64,000 nt of DNA, from contig NZ_CP132204.1 of assembly GCF_030718995.1 (NCBI RefSeq), forward strand, positions 4,402,001 to 4,466,000. Reading direction: 5' to 3'. Below the pieces are notes generated by a model. It had not been told where the DNA came from, ran no database searches, and saw only the letters and a list, made by a program, of their open reading frames with translations. Made by a program: the position numbers and the translations under genes. The DNA is from Arthrobacter oryzae (GTDB taxonomy: Bacteria > Actinomycetota > Actinomycetes > Actinomycetales > Micrococcaceae). Shown piece after piece: positions 16,221 through 24,231 of this stretch. Positions within the stretch are counted from its first letter, which is position 1, and each line of letters opens with the position of its first letter.

Positions 16221-17699
16221 CTAGACCGCGATTGCCGCCAGCGCCGCAGCCGGTTCCTTGACCGGGAACGACGGCGGGTTGACCCCGGCCATTTCCTCCA
16301 TCACGCGGACTACCTGGCAGCTGTAGCCGAACTCGTTGTCGTACCAGACGTAGAGGATGACGTTCTTGTCGTTGGAGATGGTGGCGAGGCCGTCCACGAT
16401 GCCCGCACGCCGTGAACCGACGAAGTCCGTGGACACAACCTCGGGGGAATCGATGTAGTCAATCTGCTTGCGCAGGTCCGAATGCAGGGACATCTGGCGC
16501 AGGTAATCGTTCACCTCATCCTTGGTGGTGCCGTTTTCCAGGCTCAGGTTCAGGATGGCCAGGGAGACGTCGGGGGTGGGGACGCGGATGGAGCTGCCGG
16601 AAAGCTTGCCCTGAAGTTCGGGCAGCGCCTTCGCCACAGCAGTGGCCGCACCGGTTTCCGTGATGACCATGTTCAGGGCTGCGGAGCGGCCGCGCCGGTC
16701 ACCCTTGTGGAAGTTGTCGATCAGGTTCTGGTCGTTGGTGAAGGAGTGGACCGTTTCGACGTGGCCGTGGATGACGCCGAACTTGTCGTTGATGGCCTTC
16801 AGGACCGGTGTGATGGCGTTGGTGGTGCAGGACGCCGCCGAGACAATCTGGTCCGAATCCTCGATGCTGCCGTGGTTAATGCCGTGCACGATGTTCTTCA
16901 GCGCGCCCTTGCCCGGTGCGGTCAGGAGAACCCGGGCTACGCCCTTGCTCTGCAGGTGCTGCGACAGGCCTTCAGCGTCGCGCCAGCGTCCCGTGTTGTC
17001 CACCACAAGCGCGTTGTTGATACCGAACGCGGTGTAGTCGATCGTGGCGGGGTTGTCCGAGTAGATGACCTGGACCTGCACGCCGTTGGCAGTGATGGTG
17101 TTCGCTTCTTCGTCCACCCGGATGGTGCCCTCAAAGGAGCCGTGGACGGAGTCGCGGCGCAGGAGGCTGGCGCGCTTGGCAAGGTCCTTGTCCGAGCCGC
17201 GGCGCACCACGATGGCGCGCAGGCGCAGGCCGTGGCCGCCGCCGGCCTTTTCGATCAGCAGACGGGCCAGCAGGCGGCCGATGCGGCCAAAGCCGTACAG
17301 CACGACGTCGGTGCTGGTGCGGTCATCAGCACCGCGCTTGCCCACGATCTCGGCCAGTTCGGCGCGGAGGAATTCTTCCAGGCTGGCACCGTTGCCTTCA
17401 AGCTTGTACTTCTCCGTCAGGCGGGCCACGTCGATGGCCGCGGCACCGAGCTCGAGCTCGGCCAGGGCGTTCAGCAGGGGTGCGGTCTCTTCGAGCAGCA
17501 GCTCGGTGTTGCTCATGCGGCGGGCGAACCGGTGCGCCTTGAGGATGTTCATGGTGGACTTGTTGATCAGGCTGCGACCGTGGATGCTGGTCACCACGTT
17601 GTTCTCGCGGTACAGCCGGCCGATGACCGGGATCATGGCCTCGGCAAGCGCCTCACGGCCCATCCACGTATCAAGACAAGAATCTGACGTCTGGCTCAC
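16221..17699 (-). CDS. gap: Glyceraldehyde-3-phosphate dehydrogenase, long form
   Basis: The 492-aa protein carries a normal GAPDH core from about residue 130 (VVLYGFGRIGR Rossmann loop, 136-142; catalytic cysteine Cys291 in SAASCTTN; VWYDNEFGYS near the end) behind an N-terminal helical extension of about 130 residues. This architecture matches the long GapB-type enzymes of Actinobacteria such as the roughly 480-aa GapB of Corynebacterium, which work in gluconeogenesis with NADP. The GTG at 17699 has AAGGAAGG upstream. It is monocistronic, with a hairpin and T run in its 5' region. Cofactor preference is inferred from the family only. Confidence 0.92.
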   Translation of the reverse strand: MSQTSDSCLDTWMGREALAEAMIPVIGRLYRENNVVTSIHGRSLINKSTMNILKAHRFARRMSNTELLLEETAPLLNALAELELGAAAIDVARLTEKYKLEGNGASLEEFLRAELAEIVGKRGADDRTSTDVVLYGFGRIGRLLARLLIEKAGGGHGLRLRAIVVRRGSDKDLAKRASLLRRDSVHGSFEGTIRVDEEANTITANGVQVQVIYSDNPATIDYTAFGINNALVVDNTGRWRDAEGLSQHLQSKGVARVLLTAPGKGALKNIVHGINHGSIEDSDQIVSAASCTTNAITPVLKAINDKFGVIHGHVETVHSFTNDQNLIDNFHKGDRRGRSAALNMVITETGAATAVAKALPELQGKLSGSSIRVPTPDVSLAILNLSLENGTTKDEVNDYLRQMSLHSDLRKQIDYIDSPEVVSTDFVGSRRAGIVDGLATISNDKNVILYVWYDNEFGYSCQVVRVMEEMAGVNPPSFPVKEPAAALAAIAV

Positions 17700-17820
17700 A
17701 GAACTACCTTCCTTGGGTCAACCACATACGCCCTCGTATGCAGATGTCGGCCACCGGAGGTATTCCGGGGCACAGGCATCGGCGGGGATTCGGTCCACCC
17801 CGGACACCTTGGAGAATCGC

Positions 17821-17858
17821 AAAGAAAAGCCGCCGGCTGCGAACGCAGACCAGGCGGC
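17821..17858 (-). terminator. Intrinsic terminator upstream of gap
   Basis: On the minus strand the stem GCCGCC/GGCGGC encloses CTGCG-TT-CGCAG, and TTTTCTTT follows. It lies 122 nt before the gap start codon and about 120 nt after the 3' end of RNase P RNA. It may end the rnpB transcript or act as an attenuator for gap; a TAGAAT box at 17881-17886 (minus) just before it favours the attenuator idea. Confidence 0.6.
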
Positions 17859-17980
17859 AGAACTTCTACGTTCGCTATCCATTCTAGGGCGGCGCCGGCT
17901 CCCCCACGGCCCCGTAAAGCGTGAAGTCACTCACATGCCGCCGAACGGCATGACTCCAAGAGCAGGCCGTAAACGGTGGT

Positions 17981-18374
17981 GGATGGGTTGACCGATACGC
18001 CGGGTTCTGTGTTCCCGCACCGTTGCCGGAGCGGGAGTAGCGGCCATCCATCTACGAACGCCGTTGCCGACGCCCTCCAGCGGCCTACCCGGACACTCGG
18101 GCGGGCAGCCCTCGAACGTGTCCTGTCTGGCCTTGCTCCGGGTGGGGTTTACCTAGCCTTCCCGGTCACCCGGGAAGCTGGTGGTCTCTTACACCGCCGT
18201 TTCACCCTTACCTGCTTCGTGCCGCTTTCAAACCGGCGCGATGCAGGCGGTCTATTTTCTGTGGCACTGGCCTGCGGGTTACCCCGAGTGGGCGTTACCC
18301 ACCACCCTGCCCTGCGGAGCCCGGACGTTCCTCGAGCCACTTGCGTGACGCGCGGCCGCCTGGTCAACCCATCC
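17981..18374 (-). ncRNA. rnpB: RNase P RNA (class A)
   Basis: The minus strand folds with a terminal P1 helix, GGATGGGTTGACC at the 5' end pairing with GGTCAACCCATCC at the 3' end. Conserved RNase P RNA blocks appear in order: GAGGAACGTCCGGGCTCC near the 5' end, CAGGGTGGTGGGTAACGCCC, CAGTGCCACAGAAAATAGAC, GTAAGGGTGAAACGG, GGTAAACCCCACCCGGAGCA and, near the 3' end, GGAACACAGAACCCGGCGTA. This is the catalytic RNA that matures the 5' ends of tRNAs. Its promoter -10 box TAGAAT is 7 nt upstream, and a short hairpin (17934-17952) may trim or end the transcript. Confidence 0.96.
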
Positions 18375-18381
18375 GCGTTTC

Positions 18382-18387
18382 ATTCTA
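18382..18387 (-). promoter_or_regulatory. -10 element of rnpB
   Basis: TAGAAT on the minus strand ends 7 nt before the 5' G of the RNase P RNA helix P1, the expected distance for the start site. Confidence 0.6.
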
Positions 18388-18492
18388 CGGGCTATGCCGG
18401 CTGCCCGGTTCCGCAGCGGCTGCAAGGGGGCTTTTCGATCCGCCGGTGGGACAATTGAACAAGATCAACCCGGCACAAAGGAGGGGATCCGA

Positions 18493-19305
18493 ATGGACCC
18501 CACCATTACGTACATCGCCATCGCCGTCACACTGCTGCTGCTGCTGTTGCTGAAGATGTCCATCCGGATCGTGCGGCAGTATGAGCAGGGTGTGCTTTTC
18601 AGGCTGGGCAGGGTCATTGGAATCAGGCTCCCGGGGCTTCGGTTCATCATCCCCGTCATTGACCGTCTTCCGCTGGTCAGCCTGCGGATCGTGACCATGC
18701 CAATCCAGTCACAGGGCATTATCACGCAGGACAATGTCAGCGTCGACATCTCAGCCGTGGCCTACTACCGTGTGGTCGATGCGGTGAAATCCGTCGTGGC
18801 CATCGAGAATGTGGCCGCCGCCATCGACCAGATTGCCCAGACCACGCTGCGGAAGGTCGTTGGCAGGCACAGCCTGGACCAGACGCTGTCAGAAACCGAG
18901 CGCATCAATAGCGACATCCGGGAAATACTGGATGCCCTGACGCTCGAGTGGGGTGTCGAAGTGACTTTGGTTGAACTGAAGGACATCCAACTCCCCGAAA
19001 GCATGAAGCGCGCCATGGCCCGCCAGGCTGAGGCCGAGCGGGAAAAGAGGGCGAAGATCATCGCAGCGGAAGGTGAGGCCATCGCGGCAGCCGCCCTCGG
19101 CGACGCGTCGGACACCATGATGGCCCACCCGCTGGCCCTGCAGCTGCGGAATTTGCAGTCCCTGGTGGAAATCGCCGTGGACAAGAACTCCACAGTTGTC
19201 TTCCCGGCGCCGCTGATGAGCACCATCGGCGAACTATCCGCCTTCCTCGCCCGCGAGAACCAGGCGGCCACCGCCGCAGCCAAACCGCCGGTCAAGGCGG
19301 CCTGA
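18493..19305 (+). CDS. Slipin family protein (SPFH/stomatin domain)
   Basis: The 270-aa protein has an N-terminal membrane segment (ITYIAIAVTLLLLLLL) and an SPFH domain with the stomatin signature (EQGVLFRLGRVIG, GLRFIIPVIDRLPLVSLR, QDNVSVDISAVAYYRV), then the helical region AMARQAEAEREKRAKIIAAEGE typical of prohibitin/stomatin oligomers. It should form membrane-bound ring or raft assemblies. The ribosome site AAGGAGG is strong. No NfeD partner is next to it; it stands between rnpB and yaaA. Confidence 0.93.
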   Translation: MDPTITYIAIAVTLLLLLLLKMSIRIVRQYEQGVLFRLGRVIGIRLPGLRFIIPVIDRLPLVSLRIVTMPIQSQGIITQDNVSVDISAVAYYRVVDAVKSVVAIENVAAAIDQIAQTTLRKVVGRHSLDQTLSETERINSDIREILDALTLEWGVEVTLVELKDIQLPESMKRAMARQAEAEREKRAKIIAAEGEAIAAAALGDASDTMMAHPLALQLRNLQSLVEIAVDKNSTVVFPAPLMSTIGELSAFLARENQAATAAAKPPVKAA

Positions 19306-19359
19306 CAGCCGCGGTGCCGCCGGCAGGACCGCGACATCACTCCATCGTTCCAGCGCCGG

Positions 19360-19365
19360 TAAGAT
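19360..19365 (+). promoter_or_regulatory. -10 element, probable leaderless start of yaaA
   Basis: TAAGAT is followed by 6 nt and the GTG start at 19372. There is no ribosome site. Confidence 0.5.
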
Positions 19366-19371
19366 CGTACG

Positions 19372-20136
19372 GTGCTGATTCTGCTGCCGCCGTCCGAAGG
19401 CAAGACCCCCGCTGCCCAGGGAGAAGCCGTCGACTGGACCGCCCTGAGCTTTCCCACCTTGAACACCTACCGGGCGAAGGTGCTGGAAGCGCTGGGAGGC
19501 GTCAGCGCCCACCGGGACGCCCTCGCACTGCTGGGCGTCGGCGCATCCCTGAGTGCCGACGTCGAACGCAACACCCGGCTCCACACGGAACCGGCGGCGC
19601 CGGCACACCAGGTCTATTCCGGCGTCCTCTACGACGCACTCGGCTATCAATCGCTGACGGCGGCGCAGCGCCGGAAGGCGGATGAATCAGTACTGGTGGT
19701 CTCCGCCCTCTGGGGCGCCATCCGCTTCGCCGACCGGGTGCCCGCTTACCGGCTGTCGATGGGAACGTCACTGCCCGACGTCGGCCGGCTGGCCTCGTTC
19801 TGGAAGCCACAGATTTCGGCCGCACTGGCGGGCGAAACCAAAGAGGAACTTTTAGTGGACTGCCGCTCCAGCACCTATGCCGCCGCCTGGGCTCCGCCAC
19901 CGGCGCAGACCGTCACCGTCAACGTCTTCACTGAAGTGAACGGTGTGCGCAAGGTGGTCAGCCATTTCGCCAAACACACCCGCGGCGAACTGGCCCGCCA
20001 CCTGCTGACCCGACGTGGCGCCGCCCCCCGTACCCCGGCGCAGCTGCTGAAAGCGGCCCGCGAAAAGTGGGAAGGCGAGCTGGTCGAAGGCACGCCGCGC
20101 AAAGCGCATGCCCTCAACATCATCCTGCCCAACTGA
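19372..20136 (+). CDS. yaaA: YaaA family protein (peroxide stress, DUF328)
   Basis: The 254-aa protein starts with the family hallmark LILLPPSEGKTP and carries NVFTEVNGVRKVVSHFAKHTRGELAR, the conserved DNA-binding-like basic region of YaaA. In E. coli YaaA lowers intracellular iron and Fenton damage during hydrogen peroxide stress. The GTG start appears leaderless. It converges on the zinc-ribbon gene across a 14-bp inverted repeat. Confidence 0.88.
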   Translation: MLILLPPSEGKTPAAQGEAVDWTALSFPTLNTYRAKVLEALGGVSAHRDALALLGVGASLSADVERNTRLHTEPAAPAHQVYSGVLYDALGYQSLTAAQRRKADESVLVVSALWGAIRFADRVPAYRLSMGTSLPDVGRLASFWKPQISAALAGETKEELLVDCRSSTYAAAWAPPPAQTVTVNVFTEVNGVRKVVSHFAKHTRGELARHLLTRRGAAPRTPAQLLKAAREKWEGELVEGTPRKAHALNIILPN

Positions 20137-20139
20137 CTC

Positions 20140-20181
20140 GCAGTTAACGTCGTCATTCGCGCTTTTCACGACGTTAACTGC
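20140..20181. repeat. Perfect 14-bp intergenic inverted repeat
   Basis: GCAGTTAACGTCGT (20140-20153) is repeated inverted at 20168-20181 around a 14-nt centre. It starts within 4 nt of the yaaA stop and ends before the convergent gene. It may be a bidirectional terminator without a T run or a dispersed palindromic element. Confidence 0.7.
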
Positions 20182-20198
20182 CAGCTACTTGGGTATGC

Positions 20199-20936
20199 CT
20201 AGGCCCACTCTGCCGAGCGGACCAGGATGCAGCCTGAGTCCGGGCAGTAAACGATGTCGTCCTCGGCGGCTGCCTTGATGTCGGCGAGGTCGCCGGGGCT
20301 GAGCTGCATGCCTGAGCCCTCGGACTTACCGTGGAACAGCCGGGCTGCGCCGACTCCGCGCTTGGCCAGGGTCTTTTCGTAGGCAGCCAGCAGACCGGCA
20401 TCGAGGCCAGCCGCGAACTCCGAGCGCCTGGCACCCACTTCGGCGGCTTCCGCGGCAATTTCAGCCAGTGCAGCGTCCAGCTCGGCGCGGATCCCGCCAA
20501 ACGATCCCTGGACGTCGTCCACGATCTTCTGCTGGGCAGCCTGGCGCTCACGGAGGCCTTCCAGCCGTTCCATCACCTCCAGCTCCACGTCCTCGAGGGT
20601 GGACAGCCGTTTGGTGAGCGAAGCGATGTCGCTTTGGAGAGCGACGAGGTCCTTGGACAGGCCGGTGCCGCTGTTCAGCCGCGCTTCATCGCGCTTGATC
20701 CGCGAGGCCACCTGCTCCACGTCAGCTTCCGAGCGCTTGAGCTCGGCTTCGGCGTCGTGAACCGCCATTTTCGCCGCGCCGAGTTCGCCGTTGGCCACGG
20801 CCAGGGCGGCCTGGAGGTCGCTGATCCGGGGATCGGCTTCAATGCTCCGGCGGCGGTTGGACAGCGATTTGAGCCTGGCGTCGAGTCCCTGCAGTTCGAG
20901 CAATTTCAACTGTTCTGCCGGTGCTGCCTTGGCCAC
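20199..20936 (-). CDS. Nif3-linked zinc-ribbon family protein (CdsZ-like), degenerate ribbon
   Basis: The 245-aa protein is a long antiparallel coiled coil (about residues 10-180) followed by a C-terminal ribbon, the build of the C4-type zinc-ribbon family that accompanies nif3 in Actinobacteria. Family members normally have two CxxC knuckles. Here the first knuckle is replaced by GKSEGSGMQLSP, and only YCPDSGC remains, so zinc binding in the usual way is unlikely. The GTG start has GGAGG upstream. It lies 122 nt after nif3 on the same strand. Confidence 0.85.
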   Translation of the reverse strand: MAKAAPAEQLKLLELQGLDARLKSLSNRRRSIEADPRISDLQAALAVANGELGAAKMAVHDAEAELKRSEADVEQVASRIKRDEARLNSGTGLSKDLVALQSDIASLTKRLSTLEDVELEVMERLEGLRERQAAQQKIVDDVQGSFGGIRAELDAALAEIAAEAAEVGARRSEFAAGLDAGLLAAYEKTLAKRGVGAARLFHGKSEGSGMQLSPGDLADIKAAAEDDIVYCPDSGCILVRSAEWA

Positions 20937-21058
20937 TATTACCTCCGCTTGTTCCTACCGGCCGCGGCCGGGCACCGGACCGGCGCAGTTTAGACTCTAG
21001 CGCCTAGCGTGCTCCCCTGCCTCGCTGCGCTCACCCGGGGACCCCGCGCACGCCGGGC

Positions 21059-21967
21059 TTAGCCCGGAGTCAGAATGAAGTCCCACGGATCGCTATTGGT
21101 GGTGCTCACCCGGATCTCGACGTCGTGCCCCTGGTCGCTGAGGACGTTTCCCAATGCTTCGGCCGCCGCCGGCAGCCACAGCCACTCGCTGGCGAAGTGG
21201 GAAACGTCGATCAGGTACGGCCGGTCATTCACGGCGTTCTCGCGCGCCTCGGACGCGGGGTGGTGGCGCAGGTCTGCGGTGACGAAAAGGTCGGCGTTGC
21301 TCGCGCGGACCTCGTTGAACAGGGAGTCCCCCGCGCCGCCGCATACTGCAACGCGCCGCACCAGGCCGTCCTTGTCCCCCGAGACCCGCACGCCGCCGGC
21401 CACGGCCGGCAGGATGCCGAACACGCGGGCTGCGAAGTCCCCCAGCGTCATGACGTCCTCAAGGTCGCCCACCCTGCCGATGCCTTCTTCGGGCAGGCCG
21501 TTCAGGGCAGGGGTCAGGGGCACAACGTCGTGGAGGCCCAGGGCGTCCGCCAGGACATCGGAAACGCCCCCGACGGCGGAGTCACCGTTGGTGTGGACGG
21601 TCAGGAGCCCGGTCCCGGATTCGATCAGGCGATGGACCGCCTTCCCCTTGGCCGTAGTGGCCGCGACCGAGTTGACTCCCTTAAGCAGCAGCGGGTGGTG
21701 CGTGATCAGCAGTTCCGCGCCCCACTCGATGGCTTCCTCGATGACGTCCAGGGTGGGATCCACCGCGAACATGATCCTGCTGACTTCGGCCGACGGATGG
21801 CCCGCGACCAGGCCCACCTCGTCCCACTCCTCGGCGAGGGACTCCGGCCAGAGCTCTTCCACGGCCAGCAGGATTTCGCCGAGCGTGGGGGCGTCCGCGG
21901 GTTCGGCGGCGGCGGACTCAGCACCGGTACGGGCATCTTCTGCAACGTCGGTGTTCACAGGTTCCAT
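21059..21967 (-). CDS. Nif3-like dinuclear metal centre protein (DUF34)
   Basis: The 302-aa protein shows the metal-ligand motifs of the Nif3/YbgI family: LLITHHPLLLKG (two histidines), HTNGDSAVGGVSD, CGGAGDSLF and YLIDVSHFASEW. Members form hexameric toroids; the cellular role is unsettled, with GTP cyclohydrolase-like or metal-related functions proposed. The N-terminal 25 residues are acidic and extra. GAGGGT lies just before the ATG. It is followed by the zinc-ribbon gene, its usual partner. Confidence 0.93.
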   Translation of the reverse strand: MEPVNTDVAEDARTGAESAAAEPADAPTLGEILLAVEELWPESLAEEWDEVGLVAGHPSAEVSRIMFAVDPTLDVIEEAIEWGAELLITHHPLLLKGVNSVAATTAKGKAVHRLIESGTGLLTVHTNGDSAVGGVSDVLADALGLHDVVPLTPALNGLPEEGIGRVGDLEDVMTLGDFAARVFGILPAVAGGVRVSGDKDGLVRRVAVCGGAGDSLFNEVRASNADLFVTADLRHHPASEARENAVNDRPYLIDVSHFASEWLWLPAAAEALGNVLSDQGHDVEIRVSTTNSDPWDFILTPG

Positions 21968-22067
21968 ACCCTCATTTTTACCCTATCCGCCGCCGTCGCC
22001 CGCACGCGCAACAGTCTCGTAAGGTGGTGGAGGGAATCATCAGCGCGCTTCAACCATTGAAGAGGAC

Positions 22068-22592
22068 ATGAAGACTTTTGTGCTTGGCGGAGGCTGCTTC
22101 TGGTGCCTTGACGCCGTCTACCAGAAAACCAAAGGTGTCACGTCCGTCATTTCGGGCTACACCGGCGGCCACGACCGCCATCCTGACTATTACTCGGTCT
22201 GCTCGGGCACCACGGGCCATGCCGAAGTGGTGGCTGTGAGTTTCGACGAGGACGTGATCCCGGCCGAGGTCATCCTGGATATGTTCTTCGCCCTCCACGA
22301 TCCCACCACGCTCAACCGCCAGGGATACGACGTCGGCACCCAGTACCGTTCGTCCATGTTCTACGAGACCACGGAGGAAAAGATCCTCTTCGAGGAGGCG
22401 ATCGAGCGGAACCAGGAACTGTGGGCGCATCCGATCGTCACCGAGGTCAGCAGGCTGCCCGTCTTCCACGTGGCGGAGGATTTCCACCAGGACTACTACG
22501 CCAAGCATCCGGAGCAGGGCTACTGCCAGGTGATCATCAACCCCAAGCTGGCGAAGGCACGGAAATATTACTCTGCATGGCTTAATGCTTAG
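22068..22592 (+). CDS. msrA: Peptide methionine sulfoxide reductase A
   Basis: MsrA reduces S-methionine sulfoxide in proteins and free methionine. The catalytic motif GGGCFWC places Cys10 and Cys13 at the N-terminus, and a further cysteine in the C-terminal EQGYCQVI region can serve as resolving residue. The blocks SGYTGGHDRHPDYYSV and GHAEVV are typical. At 174 aa it is full length. GAGGAC stands before the ATG. Confidence 0.97.
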   Translation: MKTFVLGGGCFWCLDAVYQKTKGVTSVISGYTGGHDRHPDYYSVCSGTTGHAEVVAVSFDEDVIPAEVILDMFFALHDPTTLNRQGYDVGTQYRSSMFYETTEEKILFEEAIERNQELWAHPIVTEVSRLPVFHVAEDFHQDYYAKHPEQGYCQVIINPKLAKARKYYSAWLNA

Positions 22593-22669
22593 CAGCGGTC
22601 CGGCCGCCCTCGTTAGGCTGACCTCAGTATTCGCTGTTCAGAGAACTCTTCAGAGATAGGCACAAATAC

Positions 22670-23605
22670 ATGGCACGGATCTACGACGACGTCACCCAGC
22701 TTGTCGGCGGCACTCCGCTGGTCAGGCTCAACCGGCTCACGGAGGGCCTCGATGCCCAGGTGGCGGTCAAGCTCGAGTTCTACAACCCGGCCAACAGCGT
22801 CAAGGACCGTATCGGCGTGGCAATTGTCGACGCAGCGGAGAAGTCCGGCGCCCTGAAGCCCGGCGGAACCATCGTCGAAGGAACCTCCGGCAACACCGGC
22901 ATCGCCCTGGCCATGGTGGGTGCCGCACGCGGCTACAAGGTCATCCTGACCATGCCCGAGACCATGTCAACCGAACGCCGCGTGATGCTCCGCGCCTTCG
23001 GCGCCGAGATTGTCCTGACCCCGGGTTCCGAAGGAATGCGCGGCGCCGTGGAAAAGGCCCAGGAGATCGTGGCCAACACGGAGAACTCCATCTGGGCACA
23101 GCAGTTCGCCAACGAGGCCAACCCGGAGATCCACCGCACCACCACGGCCGAGGAAATCTGGTCCGACACCGACGGCAAGGTGGACATCTTCGTCGCCGGC
23201 ATCGGCACCGGCGGCACTGTCACCGGCGTCGGCCAGGTCCTGAAGGAACGCAAGCCGGACGTCCAGATCGTCGCCATCGAACCGAAGGACTCCGCCATCC
23301 TGAACGGCGGCGCCCCCGGCCCGCACAAGATCCAGGGCATCGGCGCCAACTTCATCCCCGAAATCCTGGACACCAACGTCTATGACGAGGTCCTTGACGC
23401 CACGCTGGAGGATTCCGTCCGCGTTGCCCGCGACCTCGGCGTCAAGGAAGGCATCCTGGGCGGCATTTCCTCCGGTGCCATCGTCTGGGGAGCCCTCGAG
23501 CTCGCCAAGCGCCCGGAGAACGCCGGTAAGCTCATCGTCGCGGTTGTCTGCGACTTCGGTGAGCGTTACATCTCAACCGTGCTCTATGACGACATCCGAG
23601 GCTAG
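22670..23605 (+). CDS. cysK: Cysteine synthase A (O-acetylserine sulfhydrylase)
   Basis: This PLP enzyme makes cysteine from O-acetylserine and sulfide. The PLP lysine is Lys45 in NPANSVKDR, the phosphate/substrate loop is GTSGNTG (71-77), and GTGGTVTGVG binds the PLP phosphate. The 311-aa length is standard. A TAGGCT box at 22614-22619 probably gives a leader of about 45 nt. cysE follows 41 nt later, so both steps of cysteine synthesis are joined. Confidence 0.97.
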   Translation: MARIYDDVTQLVGGTPLVRLNRLTEGLDAQVAVKLEFYNPANSVKDRIGVAIVDAAEKSGALKPGGTIVEGTSGNTGIALAMVGAARGYKVILTMPETMSTERRVMLRAFGAEIVLTPGSEGMRGAVEKAQEIVANTENSIWAQQFANEANPEIHRTTTAEEIWSDTDGKVDIFVAGIGTGGTVTGVGQVLKERKPDVQIVAIEPKDSAILNGGAPGPHKIQGIGANFIPEILDTNVYDEVLDATLEDSVRVARDLGVKEGILGGISSGAIVWGALELAKRPENAGKLIVAVVCDFGERYISTVLYDDIRG

Positions 23606-23646
23606 GTCTTAGCCCGCCATTCACCGTTTCCTGTAGAAAGGTCTTT

Positions 23647-24231
23647 GTGAGCTTCTTCGCAAGACTTAAGGAAGACCTCGACGCCGCCCGGTCGCATGAC
23701 CCGGCGGCTCGAGGTTCTTTTGAGAACTTTTTTGCCTACTCCGGCCTCCATGCCATCTGGGCGCACCGCCTGACGCACAAGCTTTGGCAGAATCCGTCGC
23801 TTCGCTTTCCGGCCCGCCTCATTTCGCAGCTGGCGCGTTTCCTGACCGGGATCGAAATCCACCCGGGAGCCACCATCGGCCGGCGGTTCTTCATCGACCA
23901 CGGCATGGGTGTGGTCATTGGCGAGACGGCGGATATCGGCGAGGACGTCATGATCTATCACGGCGTGACCCTGGGCGGACGCTCGCTGGCGAAGGTCAAG
24001 CGGCATCCCACTATCGGGGACCGTGTGACCATCGGCGCGGGCGCCAAGATCCTGGGCCCCATCACCATCGGACGGGACAGTGCCGTTGGTGCCAACGCCG
24101 TGGTGGTCAAGGACGCCCCGCCGGAGTCGATCATCACCGGTGTTCCGGCAACATGGCGCCACCGCGATGCCCAGCGCGAGACCAAACCTGCCGTGGACCC
24201 GGCCGAGTACTACATCGAGTACCGGATCTAG
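23647..24231 (+). CDS. cysE: Serine O-acetyltransferase (EpsC/CysE type)
   Basis: The 194-aa enzyme acetylates serine to O-acetylserine, the substrate of CysK next to it. The C-terminal half is a left-handed beta-helix built of hexapeptide repeats, with the catalytic-site FIDHGMGVVIGETA and MIYHGVTLGG and the cysteine-sensitive tail. It is the short type without the long N-terminal domain of enteric CysE. The GTG start has AAAGG upstream. Its stop overlaps the convergent SDR gene by 4 nt. Confidence 0.95.
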   Translation: MSFFARLKEDLDAARSHDPAARGSFENFFAYSGLHAIWAHRLTHKLWQNPSLRFPARLISQLARFLTGIEIHPGATIGRRFFIDHGMGVVIGETADIGEDVMIYHGVTLGGRSLAKVKRHPTIGDRVTIGAGAKILGPITIGRDSAVGANAVVVKDAPPESIITGVPATWRHRDAQRETKPAVDPAEYYIEYRI

